Positions 1 through 12,280 of a stretch of 64,000 nucleotides of DNA are shown here, one piece after another. Each line of letters begins with the position of its first letter. Position 1 is the stretch's first letter. Both the position numbers and the translations under genes were made by a program. Source of the stretch: Epiperipatus broadwayi (lineage: Eukaryota > Onychophora > Udeonychophora > Euonychophora > Peripatidae); the NCBI GenBank assembly GCA_028023455.1, contig JAQFVV010006309.1, positions 638,511 through 702,510 of the forward strand, written 5' to 3'. Below the pieces are notes generated by a model. It saw only the letters and a list, made by a program, of their open reading frames with translations, searched no databases and had not been told where the DNA came from.

Positions 1-44
1 AAGTAAATTGCTTATATTGAATATTTTCTTTATATGTAAGTAGA

Positions 45-290
45 GGAATTTCACTCAGAATTTTTTATTCTATTCATCCTCCAATCCATCTCAAGAAACT
101 GATACATATAGGTGAAAATGATACATAATCCCCAATATACATATTTTATGTAGAACCAGAACTCATCAGTTTAACGAGATCAAAATTTTCCACACATATA
201 TAAAACTCAGTACTCAGTTTATATTAAGATAGCATTTTCTCAAATTTTAATATCCAAATTCCTCTAATTACATAAATATATATGCTAACA
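45..290 (-). repeat. Family C foldback-repeat copy, single arm
   Basis: This is a diverged copy of a repeat found at about ten places in the window (others near 12.1, 28.5-29.1, 45.1-46.1, 48.1-48.6, 58.7-59.0 and 60.2-60.5 kb). The shared core reads, on the minus strand, as a block around CTGATGAG followed by a short hairpin and an AT-rich stretch. Only one arm is present, so it is truncated or half of a foldback unit. It holds a decayed hammerhead-like motif at 127-181. Confidence 0.7.
127..181 (-). ncRNA. Decayed hammerhead-like motif (family C)
   Basis: On the minus strand the motif has GATC, a short spacer, an intact CTGATGA core, a small hairpin and AAAA where GAAA is expected, then TTGG and GATT. 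Stem II and G12 are damaged, so this copy is probably inactive. It is listed because it lines up with the better copies near 12.1, 45.2, 46.0 and 48.5 kb. Confidence 0.35.
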
Positions 291-1130
291 TATGAGGTAA
301 ATTTGCATTTCTTAGCAAATATCTAATATAAGAAAAATATATTATTTACACATTAAATAATACTCTAATTGAGAGAACAAAATCGATGATTATGTGTACA
401 TACACACCCGTAATATCTGCATATGTTTACACAATCAGATTCCTCTACCCCCACAAAACTTTTAAATATATAGAAAACGAATAATTAAATTTAAAGTACG
501 GGAAGGTATTAGGTAATTTAAGGATATTTAGATTCTTTCCATGTAAATGTAAGATTTTAAATGTCAGAATTAAATATATATATATCCACTTGTGAAAGAA
601 AAGCTTTTAGTAAATTGACTATTCTCAAATTATTAATTGTGTGACTTAGTAAATTAATGTGTTTACATGCTGTTTTTTTTTATTTTTATGTAAAATGTTA
701 AATTTATGATTAGCTGCTACCTTAACAATTAGACTGGTTGCAATTCGCCTACATATAGATTTAAATATCTGTCAGATTCTTTTGACATTGTTAAAGATAT
801 ATCACTAAAATTGCTAATAGGAAAAACTTGTATCATATTTTATAACAATAATACATTTACTTATGTGATATGTTTTATCTCCACATGGAAAGCTATCTTT
901 TTTTTATTCAAAATTATTTATCAATTTTCTTTCTTTTACTAATCTAATTTTAAGTTTGTTTAGTCATGATAAATAATTTAAGATGGATTAAAAAAATAGT
1001 TCTTAAATATTCTGTAGAATTAAGTAAATTAAAATGTTTCCTTTGTATGTGATTAATATTTGGTAAGTTGCTATTAAAATTAAGTAATAATAATGGAATA
1101 TCTAGTTAATTAATAATTAATATTTCTGTA
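291..1130. other. AT-rich DNA, no feature recognised
   Basis: I see no coding similarity, RNA gene or clear repeat boundary here. Confidence 0.5.
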
Positions 1131-1720
1131 GTGTAATTTTCACTACATTCTTCTCACACAAGGTAGGAACTGGTTTCTAACCCACTTTTAACACATTGTG
1201 GAGGGATGTAATAATAAACATATAACCAAGGACATGCAAAAAAATTGTATGATCCCCAATATGCACATTTATGCTGAACCAGCATTCAGTTGGCTTAGAT
1301 CCCATTCTCTTACATATATCTTTATCATTGTTCAGTATGTATAGATATGGAATTACTACAGTTTAATTGATAAGTGCCAAACTTAATGTCTCACAACTTT
1401 GATACAAACCACTTGTTGGAAGTATATTAATAATTTTTATTAGTCATTCAGTAGACTAGAGATTATCCATTTAATGAATAATATCTCTATAGTGTAATTC
1501 TAACAACACCATTCTCATGCAAGGTAAGGACTAATTTTTATCTATTTTTAATACTTTGTTGAAGGATGTAGTCATAAACATATAACCAAAGACATGTGAA
1601 AAAGATATATAATCTCCAAGAGGCACATTTCAAGATCCTTAACTTGGGTGAGAATGGGGTAGTGAAAATTAAACTGTAGAAATATTATTCATTAAATGGA
1701 TAATCTCTTGTCTCATGAAT
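1130..1720. repeat. Two family C-related fragments and a local inverted repeat
   Basis: Two similar blocks (about 1135-1345 and 1490-1640) share the stretch that begins with a (T)GCAAGGTA-like motif and continues into the family C core. The second block forms an inverted repeat with its right flank: about 1455-1525 pairs with about 1640-1712. The CTGATGA core is deleted in the first block (CTGAA remains), so no ribozyme is possible there. Confidence 0.6.
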
Positions 1721-2447
1721 ATCAATAAATATTATTTCTAGTTGATTAATCTTTCTCTTCTTTTGTGTTAGCAATTTTTTCCTCTTAATATTTGAAGATT
1801 TAGTGATTGCATTGTATAATAATGTGATAAAATGAGTCATGCTTATAAATATATTATACAAATACTTATCCCACAAGAAGAAACAAAATGAAAGCTTTTT
1901 TATTTAATCTTCCAATTTAAAACTATATTCATATAGAAAAAATCGAAGTATAGGCACTATTACACCTTCAAATTACCTAATTTTATAATACCTTAATTTT
2001 AATTGATTGCTTATTTTGTGCATCCTTATATGGTATATAAAAAAAATCCTTATATGGTATGCATAGGACAATGATGTGTTAATCTCTTTTGTTCACTCTT
2101 TAAAACTAATACTTATTTATATAAATAATTATTTTATTTTTCTTATATTGGACATTTGCTAGAAATGTGTACTTGTTCTCATATATTCTCATGTATAATT
2201 ATGTAGGCATTTATATGTGTGTATGCTTTTTTCCCAGTTTGTTCTTAATTAAACAAGATTAGTTAATTAATTATTTCACTTTTTAAAAACCTCACTTTAA
2301 GGCCTTTTTTTTCTTTCTAAAAGAAACAAGTGTAATTAGATAATTGGTAAAACCTTTTATAAAAATTCTTTATAGCTTCAAAATACTTCAAGATAATTTC
2401 ATATAATTTTTTAATTTGAATTTTTGTTAATCTTTTATTTAATTGAA
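1720..2447. other. AT-rich DNA, no feature recognised
   Basis: No coding, RNA or repeat structure that I can support. Confidence 0.5.
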
Positions 2448-2461
2448 ACAAAGCCAGTTTT

Positions 2462-2549
2462 TTTTAGATATCAAAGTGTTGACCAGGAAGTGAACCTGGG
2501 CCAGCTGCTTGTAAGACAGCTATGCTAACCACAAGTCCACCAACACTTG
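2462..2549 (-). mobile_element. tRNA-derived SINE (family A)
   Basis: Read on the minus strand, it is a tRNA-like sequence with an A-box-like segment near the start, a TTACAA anticodon-loop-like segment inside a short stem, and a B-box GGTTCACTTCC. A perfect 14-bp target duplication, ACAAAGCCAGTTTT, flanks it at 2448-2461 and 2550-2563. The poly(A) tail seen in other copies is very short here. It is a retroposon, not a tRNA gene. Confidence 0.85.
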
Positions 2550-2563
2550 ACAAAGCCAGTTTT

Positions 2564-3785
2564 CTGGTAGAAATATTAAACAGCATATATGGACATGTGA
2601 TTTTTGTTGGTTTATATATATGATTATAATTAATATTTGTATGACAAGATATATAAAATCATGGTCTCAGATTCTCTAGAAAAACTGATGTAAAACTGAT
2701 ATATGTAATTTAACATTAAAAAAACTGATTATTTTAAAATGTAAAATTATGTTACACATAACACATAATTATTAGCAGGTATACTAGTGATTAGAACATC
2801 TGTGTGAATATTATAAGTACATAATTATAATTAATCATATTCAAACATATTCATAATATTAAATGCATATTATGAGGAAGATAGTTCCCATATTTTCTAC
2901 AACTCTTACATGTTATCAGCTAATATAAATGCAGAGATTAAATATATGGTTAGTAATAACATGCCAGATTACTAGTAATTGTGAGAATAAATTCTAAAGC
3001 GGCCAAACAGAAATAACTCCTAATATATATGATCATCAAGGGTTTTAAAAATATTTTTAATACCAATAATGATGGTGAAATTAAAGAATTTATATTGTAA
3101 AATAAAAAAAATTAGCAAACCATCTATTAATATAAAAAGTTATACAGTACTACTATTTCAATAAATATTCAAATCGCTACTACTCTCAACGTTCTTATAT
3201 ATTATGTGAAACATAGTTAAGCCATGTAATGATTAGTTTGTGATTTTATACGTTAATAAGCATCTATTGATTTTATATCTTCAGGAAAGATCTCAGACCG
3301 TCTCACATGATTTTGTATATATCGAGACAGATGCTTTGCTATATCCCAAATATATGGGTTCCGCTAAAAAAAAAAAAAAATAGTACTTTTAAATTAATGT
3401 AGAAAATTTTGTAATTTTTTTATATTAAACATGTTTTATAAAAGTGTGATCATATATATATAAACACACACACACGAAGTTGGAAAATATTTGTTTAAAA
3501 TTTATTAAAAAGCAATGTAATATTTTTTTAAAAAAGTGAACTTTCTAACTAAATTTTCTTAACTTATATATAAGATTAATTTTAATATTGTACAACAATG
3601 ATTAATCTAAAAAAAAATATTTTAATCTGTTGTAATAACAAAATCTAAATGTTAAGCATCGTCCAGATAAGGCATGTAATCAAATTAATCTAGTGTGGAA
3701 TGCAAAAATGTATTAATTAATTGAAAACCTGGTTTAATTTTGGAATATGTACAAGTGTTTTAATTAAAAACCTATTCTAATCTAT
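2564..3785. other. AT-rich DNA, no feature recognised
   Basis: Short A/T runs and a small (CA)n near 3464 only. No coding similarity seen. Confidence 0.5.
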
Positions 3786-4490
<705 letters not shown>

Positions 4491-4749
4491 GAGTAAATTA
4501 AATCTTAATGAAAGAGTTAATGTTCAAAAGAAGAGTTAAAAATAGATGCCAAAACTCAACCTTGTATATTTATGAACTGAATACAGGTCATATCTTTTAT
4601 TAAAATGGTGAATTGAAAAGAAGAGTAGAAAAAAACTTTGATGAAACTTTTTGAATCAGAGGCCATCAATTTCATGAAGACATTCTTTGATATCAAAGCA
4701 AGTTGGATTTTGAAGTCAATGATGAGAAGACTATTTTGTTTTGTTTATG

Positions 4750-5620
4750 TATGTGGTATGTTTAGTTGAATTTTATTTGAAAAAGTCTATTTGTTAAAAG
4801 ATGAAACCATGGATGTGGAAGAATTTTAGTAAAATTTTGTTTCTTGGCTAGTATTGTAATTTACAAATTTATTTTAATCTCACTGGGCCATACTTATTAC
4901 TTATTCTCTATATACTAATTAGAATTTTATTTTCTAGGCTTTAAATTTGTAATTATACTTCTGGTTAAAGATATTATACAAAAATCTATATTTTTGTAAA
5001 GTATTTAAAAGTAAAGTATTGAATGAATATATTATATACTTTGATTTATATATAATTTATAAAAATTTAAACTCAAATATAAATAAAGCCCATTTAACTT
5101 TATTTTACTTCATATATAGACTTAAGATATCTCACAAGAAACAAACATTTTCTTTATACAAATTACTTAATCTGAATTTTTGCAGATATATTAGTAGTAA
5201 TTAAGAAAAAAAAAATAGAATAATTTTTTAAAATTCAAATGAGTTTTTTATTTTATTTTATTGTTGGTGTAGTAATTTTTTAATTTGGATCTTTTTTTTA
5301 AATAAAAAACAGCAGACAATTTGTGTGATTGTACAAACATCTTATGATATTGAAAGTCAAAGGACATATGGTTCAGAGAAATTAGTTTTCAAAAGAGTTT
5401 TTATCTTAAGGCTAAACCCTATAATGGAGATCATACAAGGTATATATATTCATATTTGCATTAAAATTTAATTAAAAAATTATGGTTTATAAACAAATTA
5501 AGATTACAAACAAAAATATTTTTTAAAATAAAATAAAATAGAGATATGTGTAAGCATCTATTTCTCTCAGTCACATTCCTTAATAAAAAAAACAATTCTC
5601 AGCAAATGATTAATAACTCG
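4750..5620. other. AT-rich DNA, no feature recognised
   Basis: No supported feature. A short open frame at 5019-5204 has no recognisable similarity and biased AT codons. Confidence 0.4.
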
Positions 5621-5624
5621 AGAA

Positions 5625-6300
5625 TGCGAGCAATTTAAATATGTTGATAGTTTTATAATTATAAAAGAGAATTTAGATGTGGAGACACAATATAAACTGC
5701 AATATAATTGGTGCTGATTTTGAGAAGTTAAAAGTTATTTTAATATACAGAAATATTTACTGTCACTAAATCAGCTTTATAAAGAATAGTTATTTTATCC
5801 AATTTATTTTATAAAAGTGAGTCTTGGATGCTATATCAATACAATATAAAGGCATTAGAAAAGTTTCATTTAAGGATGCTCTGTAAAATATTAAAATTAT
5901 AATGATAAGATCATAAAACCAAGCATTATATTTTTCAACATGCTAGATGTGATACTATAGTCTGTAATTATAGAAGCACACTTTTGTTGGATTGAATATA
6001 TACAAGACTTTCTTAATAGTGTTTTATAGTGAACTTGAACATAGCCTTCAAGGAAAAGAAAGATCCTGTTTACATTATAAGGATTATCTCAAAGCCATTA
6101 GGAAGACATGCCAAAAAATAAATATATTAGAGAGTTACAATTAGACATAATGTTGAAGAATTTTAAAAAGAAATGTTTTTCTCAGAAGTTAAGACATAGA
6201 ATCACAAAATATCAAATAAATAGAAAAATTGAGCAGCAAGTTTTATATGTATATGTTTTTGTGGTTTATAGATTGGATTGTATAGTCATCAAGAAACTCA
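5625..6300 (+). pseudogene. 3' end of a non-LTR retrotransposon ORF2
   Basis: Frame-shifted translation on the plus strand recovers FKYVDSFIIIKENLDVETQ, which corresponds to the F-x-YLGS segment after the reverse transcriptase. It is followed by a W-x(n)-H-x-K-L-E-x-FH-x-R-x-L block (HIKALEKFH.RCLRKILN-like) and by GLYSHQETH, a zinc-finger-like terminus. This order is usual at the C-terminus of APE-type LINE ORF2 proteins. Many stops make it a fossil. It runs straight into the (AGT)n tract, which fits a microsatellite LINE tail. The remnant at 34.4-36.9 kb looks like the same LINE type. Confidence 0.7.
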
Positions 6301-6364
6301 TCTAAAGTAGTTTCTCTTTTAAACTTTTTTTTGGAGTTAAAATAACTATACTTATTTATGAATG

Positions 6365-6411
6365 GCTGCTGTAGTAGTAGTAATAGTAATAGTAGTAGTA
6401 GTAGCAGTAGC

Positions 6412-6494
<83 letters not shown>

Positions 6495-6585
6495 CAATAG
6501 TAGTAGCAGTAGCAGCAACAGCAGCAGTCGTAGTAGTAGGAGAAGGAGGATTAGTAGTAGTAGTAGTAGTAATAATCATCATCAT
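6365..6585 (+). repeat. (AGT)n microsatellite with variant units
   Basis: The centre (about 6411-6493) is pure AGT; the edges carry AAT, AGC and ATC variants, and the right end becomes (ATC)n. It begins about 60 bases after the LINE stop region. The long open frames here are low-complexity translations of the repeat and are not genes. Confidence 0.97.
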
Positions 6586-6589
6586 CATT

Positions 6590-7877
6590 CATTAAAAAAA
6601 AAGACCACTCTGATATTATTTCAAAAAGAAATATGAAGAAGAAACATTATTCACTTGCTAGGCAAAGCCTGATTGGTGAGAATTTCAGAAGTTTAATTTT
6701 TCTTATTCTTTAGCTAAGAATAGCTGGAAAAGTTTGGGTTGGTTATAAGTTAATTATCTAAAAAAATCATGTGTACTTTGAATTTGTTTATACATCACAT
6801 TGAATTTGACCTTCAGGTCAGGGACTTATCAAGCGAATGTACTAACTATTATATTATAAGACTCTTACTAGCATTAACTAATGTTAATCAAATAGTTTTT
6901 TAAAAATAAGATTTTATTGTAACTAAATTTAAAATTTACTTTTCTGCTGGGCCTTTTTTTTTGTTTACGGCTACAAAAACATCACTTCAATTTGTTGCCA
7001 GTTATTTTATAATCTGCGACATCTAGCGACCTTTAATGTAGTACCTTAACAGGTAACACATTATTATTTTTTTAAAACTTACAATTTGGATCGCTGAAAA
7101 CAGAAGTGATTATCATCTCCTATTTTGTATGACAATATTTTTTCTTGTTTTCTTGAACATCTGATTCATAAACTAAATAAGTTGGTTTTTTTTTGCTTTT
7201 AGTTTTAAGATGTTTTTAATGTTATTCATATTAATTCGTTTTTTTTTTTTTAATTCTTTAGCCTCTTTTTTTTTTTTTTATGATGTTGAATTTTTCTTCA
7301 AGATTTCAAATGTAACCAGAATCATCACAAAAAGTAATGATTAATCATTTTAAAAGAGAAGTTTTAATTCTTTTGAAAAGATTTATTATCGATCAAATCT
7401 TTAAATTATGTCAATTTTTTATATATTTTAAAACCGAAAATATTTTTTAATTATAATATAGAAAGTTAGAAAGGAATTGGCCACCACAGAACAAGAATTT
7501 TTAGGACGTTTCTGCACCGAAGCACAGCGAAAAGATATACTTATAAGTTAGTTAAATGCTGGGTAGTGAAGGTTTATGTTTTGCTTTTTTGTTTCACCCA
7601 TTAATTGAAATAGCTAAATACTATTTAACAATTAACCATTTGGATTGTAATTAAGTTAGTTATTATTTTAAAAAAAATCTAAGTTTCACTCAAATTCGAC
7701 TTTAGGTCATGGATATAACAGGCAGATGCTTTAGCTACTATGCTATAGTACTCTTCATATTATACTGTATGCAGACATTACTGTATTATATTGCTTAAGC
7801 GAGTATTGCTATACCTTCATGATTAATATTACTATTCGTTTTTAAACAAGTGTTACAAAGTTATTGCAAAAAACATC
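6590..7877. other. AT-rich DNA, no feature recognised
   Basis: Poly(T) runs near 7185-7280. No coding similarity or repeat boundary that I can support. Confidence 0.5.
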
Positions 7878-7988
7878 AGCATTGTTAGCCGAGAGGTCAG
7901 CGCAACTGCCTTGCAAACAAGCAGTTGGTTGCAGATGGTTGTTGTGGGTTCGCCTCTCGGCAGATGCTATGACATATGAAAAAAAAAA
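7878..7988 (+). mobile_element. tRNA-derived SINE (family A)
   Basis: Plus-strand copy with A box TTAGCCGAGAGGTCAGC, a CTTGCAA anticodon-loop-like segment, a B-box-like GGTTCGCCTC, the family ending GATGCTATGACATATG and a poly(A) tail. The region between anticodon and B box is longer than in the other copies. I see no convincing target duplication. Confidence 0.8.
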
Positions 7989-8236
7989 GTAATATGTAAA
8001 GAATTCAAAAAATATCTTGATAAGCAGATATTTAAATGAAATTAAGATAATCAAAAAAGTTTATTCTTTCTGTTTGCTTTTCTTAGCTTAATTCAATTCA
8101 AAAACCTTCAGGACCCAAATCTGCTATATTCTTTAATGTCTAAACCACATATGGGCTGCATTTTCTAATAACAGTATGTCTTAAGGTTATCACTTTAAAA
8201 AATCATATATAATTCCAATAGTTTTATGAGGGAAAA

Positions 8237-8765
8237 TGTAATTCAATATAAATAATACGTACAACATGTATACTAAGAAAATTTTGTTTAGTACTTTAAA
8301 AGTGTTAATTACATCAACATAATATGCAAAGCATGTTTTCGATTAAATAGTAATCCTATTGATAGCTATAATTATCCAAGGGGATTGAAAGATTTATAAA
8401 AAAGTCATAAAAGTGGTCATTTACATATAATTTGATTATAAAATGTAAATAATTTGTCAAGCATTGGTGGCCGAGTGTTCAGCACAGCTGCCTTACAAGC
8501 AGTTGTCCCGGGTTTGTGGGTTCACTTCCCGGCCGATGCTCTGACACATGAAAAAAAAATGTAAATGACTTTATTTAAATGTGCCAATTTTTTGATGGGG
8601 GGTGTTTACAATCACCTTGGATAATTATAGCTATGAGTATGACTACTAATTAGTCAAAATTATGCTCAGCATATTATGTTGATGTAATTAACATAACAGA
8701 CTTTTCTTAGTATATGTGTTGCATGGATTATTTATACTGAAATAGTATAAAGTATGCAAAATGTT
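8237..8765. mobile_element. MITE-like inverted repeat interrupted by a SINE
   Basis: The arms at about 8237-8385 and 8605-8765 are inverted copies; for example CCTTGGATAATTATAGCTAT on the right mirrors the left near 8358-8382. The interior holds a family A SINE at 8456-8559, so the MITE is older than the SINE. No transposase is present. Confidence 0.7.
8456..8559 (+). mobile_element. tRNA-derived SINE (family A)
   Basis: It has A box TGGCCGAGTGTTCAGC, anticodon-loop-like CTTACAA, B box GGTTCACTTCC and a poly(A) tail. The first seven bases after GTCAA (GCATTGG) can still pair with CCGATGC near the 3' end, as in a tRNA acceptor stem. About ten bases (AAATGTAAAT) are repeated on both sides as a likely target duplication. 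Confidence 0.85.
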
Positions 8766-8835
8766 TTTTTTTTTTAAAGCTAAATTTAAATTTTATGTAA
8801 TAATTTATTGTGATGACATAAACATGAATGTCATG

Positions 8836-8975
8836 CATAGTTCAGTGCATTGCTGAATTGGGAGATTCTGGAGCTTGATGATTATGGATTGTGGCCCAGT
8901 ACTGTTACTTTCAGTTCTTGAACTTTTTATGACCTCCCAAGCAATAAAGCATTCAATTGTTCAATTGTAATACTA
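8836..8975 (+). repeat. Second SINE-like family (family B)
   Basis: This is one of five related copies (also near 11.5, 44.5, 48.7 and 48.9 kb). They share a CATAGTTTGGTGCAGTGGTAG-like start resembling a Pol III A box, a GACTCTGGA segment, a GATTGTGGCCCAG segment, and a 3' end near CAATAAAGCATT. A SINE origin is likely but the B box is poor. Confidence 0.6.
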
Positions 8976-10655
8976 GGAATTACAAATGGCATACATAAAG
9001 TTATAAAAGGATTGCATGCATGTTACAGATTGCACATGCATAGCTAGTTTCAACTATGCAGGAATATGCCTTCTTTTATAAACATATACCAAATTATATC
9101 ACAACTAATAAAGTATAATAGCTCAAATAATTATACTCTTCTTTATGAATTAATTATTACTAGAATACTATATAATAATAACTTTAAAAAATTAAATTAT
9201 AATTTTTAGGAATTTTTAATAAATAAAACATGGTAAAATATTATGTGACCATGGAAAAATACCAAAACAATATGATAATATGAAAATGAATAAATATAAA
9301 AGTCAAGTTAATTTAAATATAATACAATTATACTTTATAATAAAATAAATAATATAAAAAAAATAAGTAGACAAATAAATAGATGATGGAATCTCTTTTC
9401 AGATACTACAATTTTATATACAAAACAAAATTAAAAAAAAAATCATGCATATTTTTATATCCTATTTGTGCATAGATAGCGCAATATGTATGTTGTTTCA
9501 CAAAATCAGTATCATGAAAGAAAGGTTAAATATGCATAAAATTTGCTTTAATAAAGATTAATTACAATTATATTAATTCTTTATATTATTAAATAAATAC
9601 ATCAGTCTTTCATTATATCTCTTGCTTTTAATAGCTATTTTTATTCACAATACTTTATTTTATCAGTAATATTTACCATAATATTTTATAATATCAAGTT
9701 CATCTAATATTTTATTATTGCAAATTATGTGGCTTTGAACTAGAATTTTAATGATCAATTCATAAGATATTCAATTTTATTAATATTGTACTTGAAATAA
9801 GCTAATATTTTTTTTAAAAATATAGGTATTATTAAGCTTAGATCAGTTCTCAAAAAAATAAGTCTTAAATAAACAAACACGAGAGATTGCATAAATGAAG
9901 TAAAATTTTATTTTGATAAGAATACATTGCTTTTGGTGTAGAGCTCTACATATTCATGGCTTTGTGTGACTCGTAGAAATCAGATTAAATATTAAAATTT
10001 CAGTGGAAATTCTGTTAAACATAAATGTTTGGATATAAATATATTTATCTATAAAACAAATTACACATTGAAAATCATTGTCTATTATATTCCTTTTACA
10101 ATAATTGCAAGTAGGAGGAAGTAGAAAATGAAAATTTTTTGTACTTATTACTATGAGAAACTTTGATAAAAATTACATACACACAAGCACATACACATGC
10201 ATATATATAATATGCATGATACCATTTTTTATATTAACATTTAGGTATGAATTCTTTCAAATTTATAGCAATAGCAAAAAGAAAATAAAATATGCAAAAA
10301 TCCCCAATGAGTACAATACAGTTTAGTCATGTAAACACTACAAGTTGTACCTTATACTGATAAAAATATCATTTCAAATTTGATTTATTTTATTATAAAC
10401 ATTATTTATAATATATATTAATATGTTTGCACAAAAAATAAAAGAAATGTAACCATTAAATTGAAAAAATGAAGAAATAAAATTATTTTTGTTTAACTGA
10501 ATTCAATTTATTACTTTCTTATAATTAGTTATTATAATAAACAAATTTGCTTTTATTATTGTTGCTATTAGATGCAACAAGTTTTATAATATTTGTTTTT
10601 AAAAATAGCAGAAAAATAAGCAGTTATTTGAAAAAGTTGGAAAAAAATTATACTT
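8976..10655. other. AT-rich DNA, no feature recognised
   Basis: No supported coding or repeat structure. A short (CA)-rich stretch lies near 10180. Confidence 0.5.
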
Positions 10656-10660
10656 GGTTA

Positions 10661-10822
10661 AACTACAAGTGGTATGAGATACTGCTCTACCTGAAAAGGG
10701 AGAATAAAATTTAAACTATGTGAGATTAATTTAAACTAATTTGATTTTTGCAAAATAGAATATGAAATTAGAACAATTTAAAAATTGATAGCAGTATCAC
10801 ATACCATTTGTAGCCATTGCAG
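10661..10822. repeat. Small inverted-repeat element
   Basis: About 32-bp arms at 10661-10692 and 10790-10822 pair with few mismatches around a loop of about 100 bp. It is probably a short MITE. No target duplication is clear. Confidence 0.5.
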
Positions 10823-11490
10823 GTTAAAAAATAAAAATGTAATTTTTAAAGTTATTTTGCATAAAATATTAATAGTAGATATATATCACTGACAAAACAA
10901 AAAAAATAACATGACAAAAATATGGTTTATATTGGATTATTTGAAATAATGTGACTAATAATAGCATCATCTTTCTACGTTAGAATAAAATCCATGTACA
11001 TGTTTAAATTTTTTTTCTCTTTATATAGCAAAATTTTACAAAAGTAATCTTTTAAAGATAAAGTAAGGCAGAGAAAGAAAAAAATTATGAAACAAAACAG
11101 TACACGATTTAAATTTTTGAAATTCTCAATTACTTTTTTTTCCGTCATTTTGGTGATCATTTAATAATTTATTTAGTCAATATCTTTTCAATTAATCTCT
11201 TGATATTTTTATAGCTTTTAGTTTTATGCAAACTTTTTATAAGTTTTACTGATTCTACCCTAACTCTCTTTTTTACTCTCTGGAAGTATTGAAGAATCAT
11301 CCACAAATCTGATCCAATGACTCATTTTGCTGGTGCTTGCTCAACTCTTATCTTAATAATTTATATAAATGAATACTAATCAAAATATATATACACACAA
11401 AATCTCTATGTTAAATATCTTCTTTAATAATTAATTTTGCTGTGATTAATTTTTCCAAAAATATATGCTTATTTTTATTTTCCATTTCTG
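10823..11490. other. AT-rich DNA, no feature recognised
   Basis: Nothing supported. A 61-codon open frame on the minus strand here is AT-biased without similarity. Confidence 0.45.
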
Positions 11491-11625
11491 CCCTGCATAA
11501 TTTGATGCAGTGATAAAAAGACAGATGCAGTGATAAAAAGACAGATTCTGGAACCCAAAGTTCATGGATTATGGCTCAGCACTTGGATTTTTTATAAACT
11601 TCCAAACAATATACCATTTAACATT
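11491..11625 (+). repeat. Family B SINE-like copy
   Basis: It shares the CCTGCATAATTT start, the GCAGTGATA segment and the GGATTATGGCTCAGCAC segment with the other family B copies. A 20-bp unit around GATGCAGTGATAAAAAGACA is duplicated in tandem near 11502-11545. Confidence 0.6.
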
Positions 11626-11924
11626 TTTTTTATAGCTATGCTCTTCTTTCAATTTATATATTTATTATTTGTATATTCAATAAAATAATTTTTCTCTTTT
11701 TAAGATTAGTGAAACAAAGATTTTTTTTTATATATATTTATCACTCAATAATAACGATCATAATTTCAATTGCATCTTTTGTTTCACTGAATTTTTAACC
11801 TGTTCTTAGAATTGATATTTTTAAACATTATAATTTAATAATGGTAAGTTCTAATTCTCAATAATAATATTGCTAGCATTTGAGATTATGCTGTTTAAAA
11901 TCTTCAGGCTCTTTACTTTATATC

Positions 11925-12280
11925 TGATCACAGATTCAATGTCAACATGAGTATGACTATAATATCAAATCCAGCAATGTCTTTGAGCATTCCATCATCA
12001 GTTTTTCAATGAAATGGACAGTTGAATAGTTGGAAGAGTGAAAAGATTGAAGTCTGCCCATTAAAGTTTGAGGAATTGCTATCTTAATATAAACCAAGCA
12101 CTGATTGTATATATGTGTGAGAGATTATGATCTGGCTCGACTGATGAGTGCTGGTTATGCATGAAATACATATACTGGGTATCATGTATCTTTTTCACAT
12201 GCATGTGGTAATGAGTATTGGTTCTTTGAGATAGAGTGGAGGATAATAGACTGAAAAATTCTGAATTCAAATTTCTCTAT
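11925..12280 (+). repeat. Family C foldback-repeat copy, single arm
   Basis: This arm runs from a CATCATCAG-containing segment through a CCATTAAAGTTTGA block and the hammerhead-like core to the terminal CTGAATTCAAATTTC segment. The opposing arm is missing, so it is a half element. Confidence 0.75.
12129..12183 (+). ncRNA. Hammerhead-like motif (family C), partly decayed
   Basis: GATC, a TGG bulge, an intact CTGATGA, GTGCTG-GTT hairpin strand, GAAA, TACATATA and CTGG-GTATC follow in the order of a type I hammerhead. Stem I base pairs next to the core are disrupted and stem II is imperfect, so activity is doubtful in this copy. Confidence 0.4.

Noticed and set aside
6243-6636. Four overlapping open frames of poly-Leu, poly-Thr, poly-Ser and poly-Val
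   Set aside because: They are all frames of the (AGT)n tract.
8456-8559. True tRNA gene
   Set aside because: The copy has poly(A), target duplications, and six relatives with different anticodon-like bases, so it is a SINE.
12105-12183. Reading family C as a type III hammerhead, using the long AT-rich pairing upstream
   Set aside because: The base at the cleavage position would be G in all copies, which is not allowed, and no stem I hairpin fits. The type I reading satisfies all positions.
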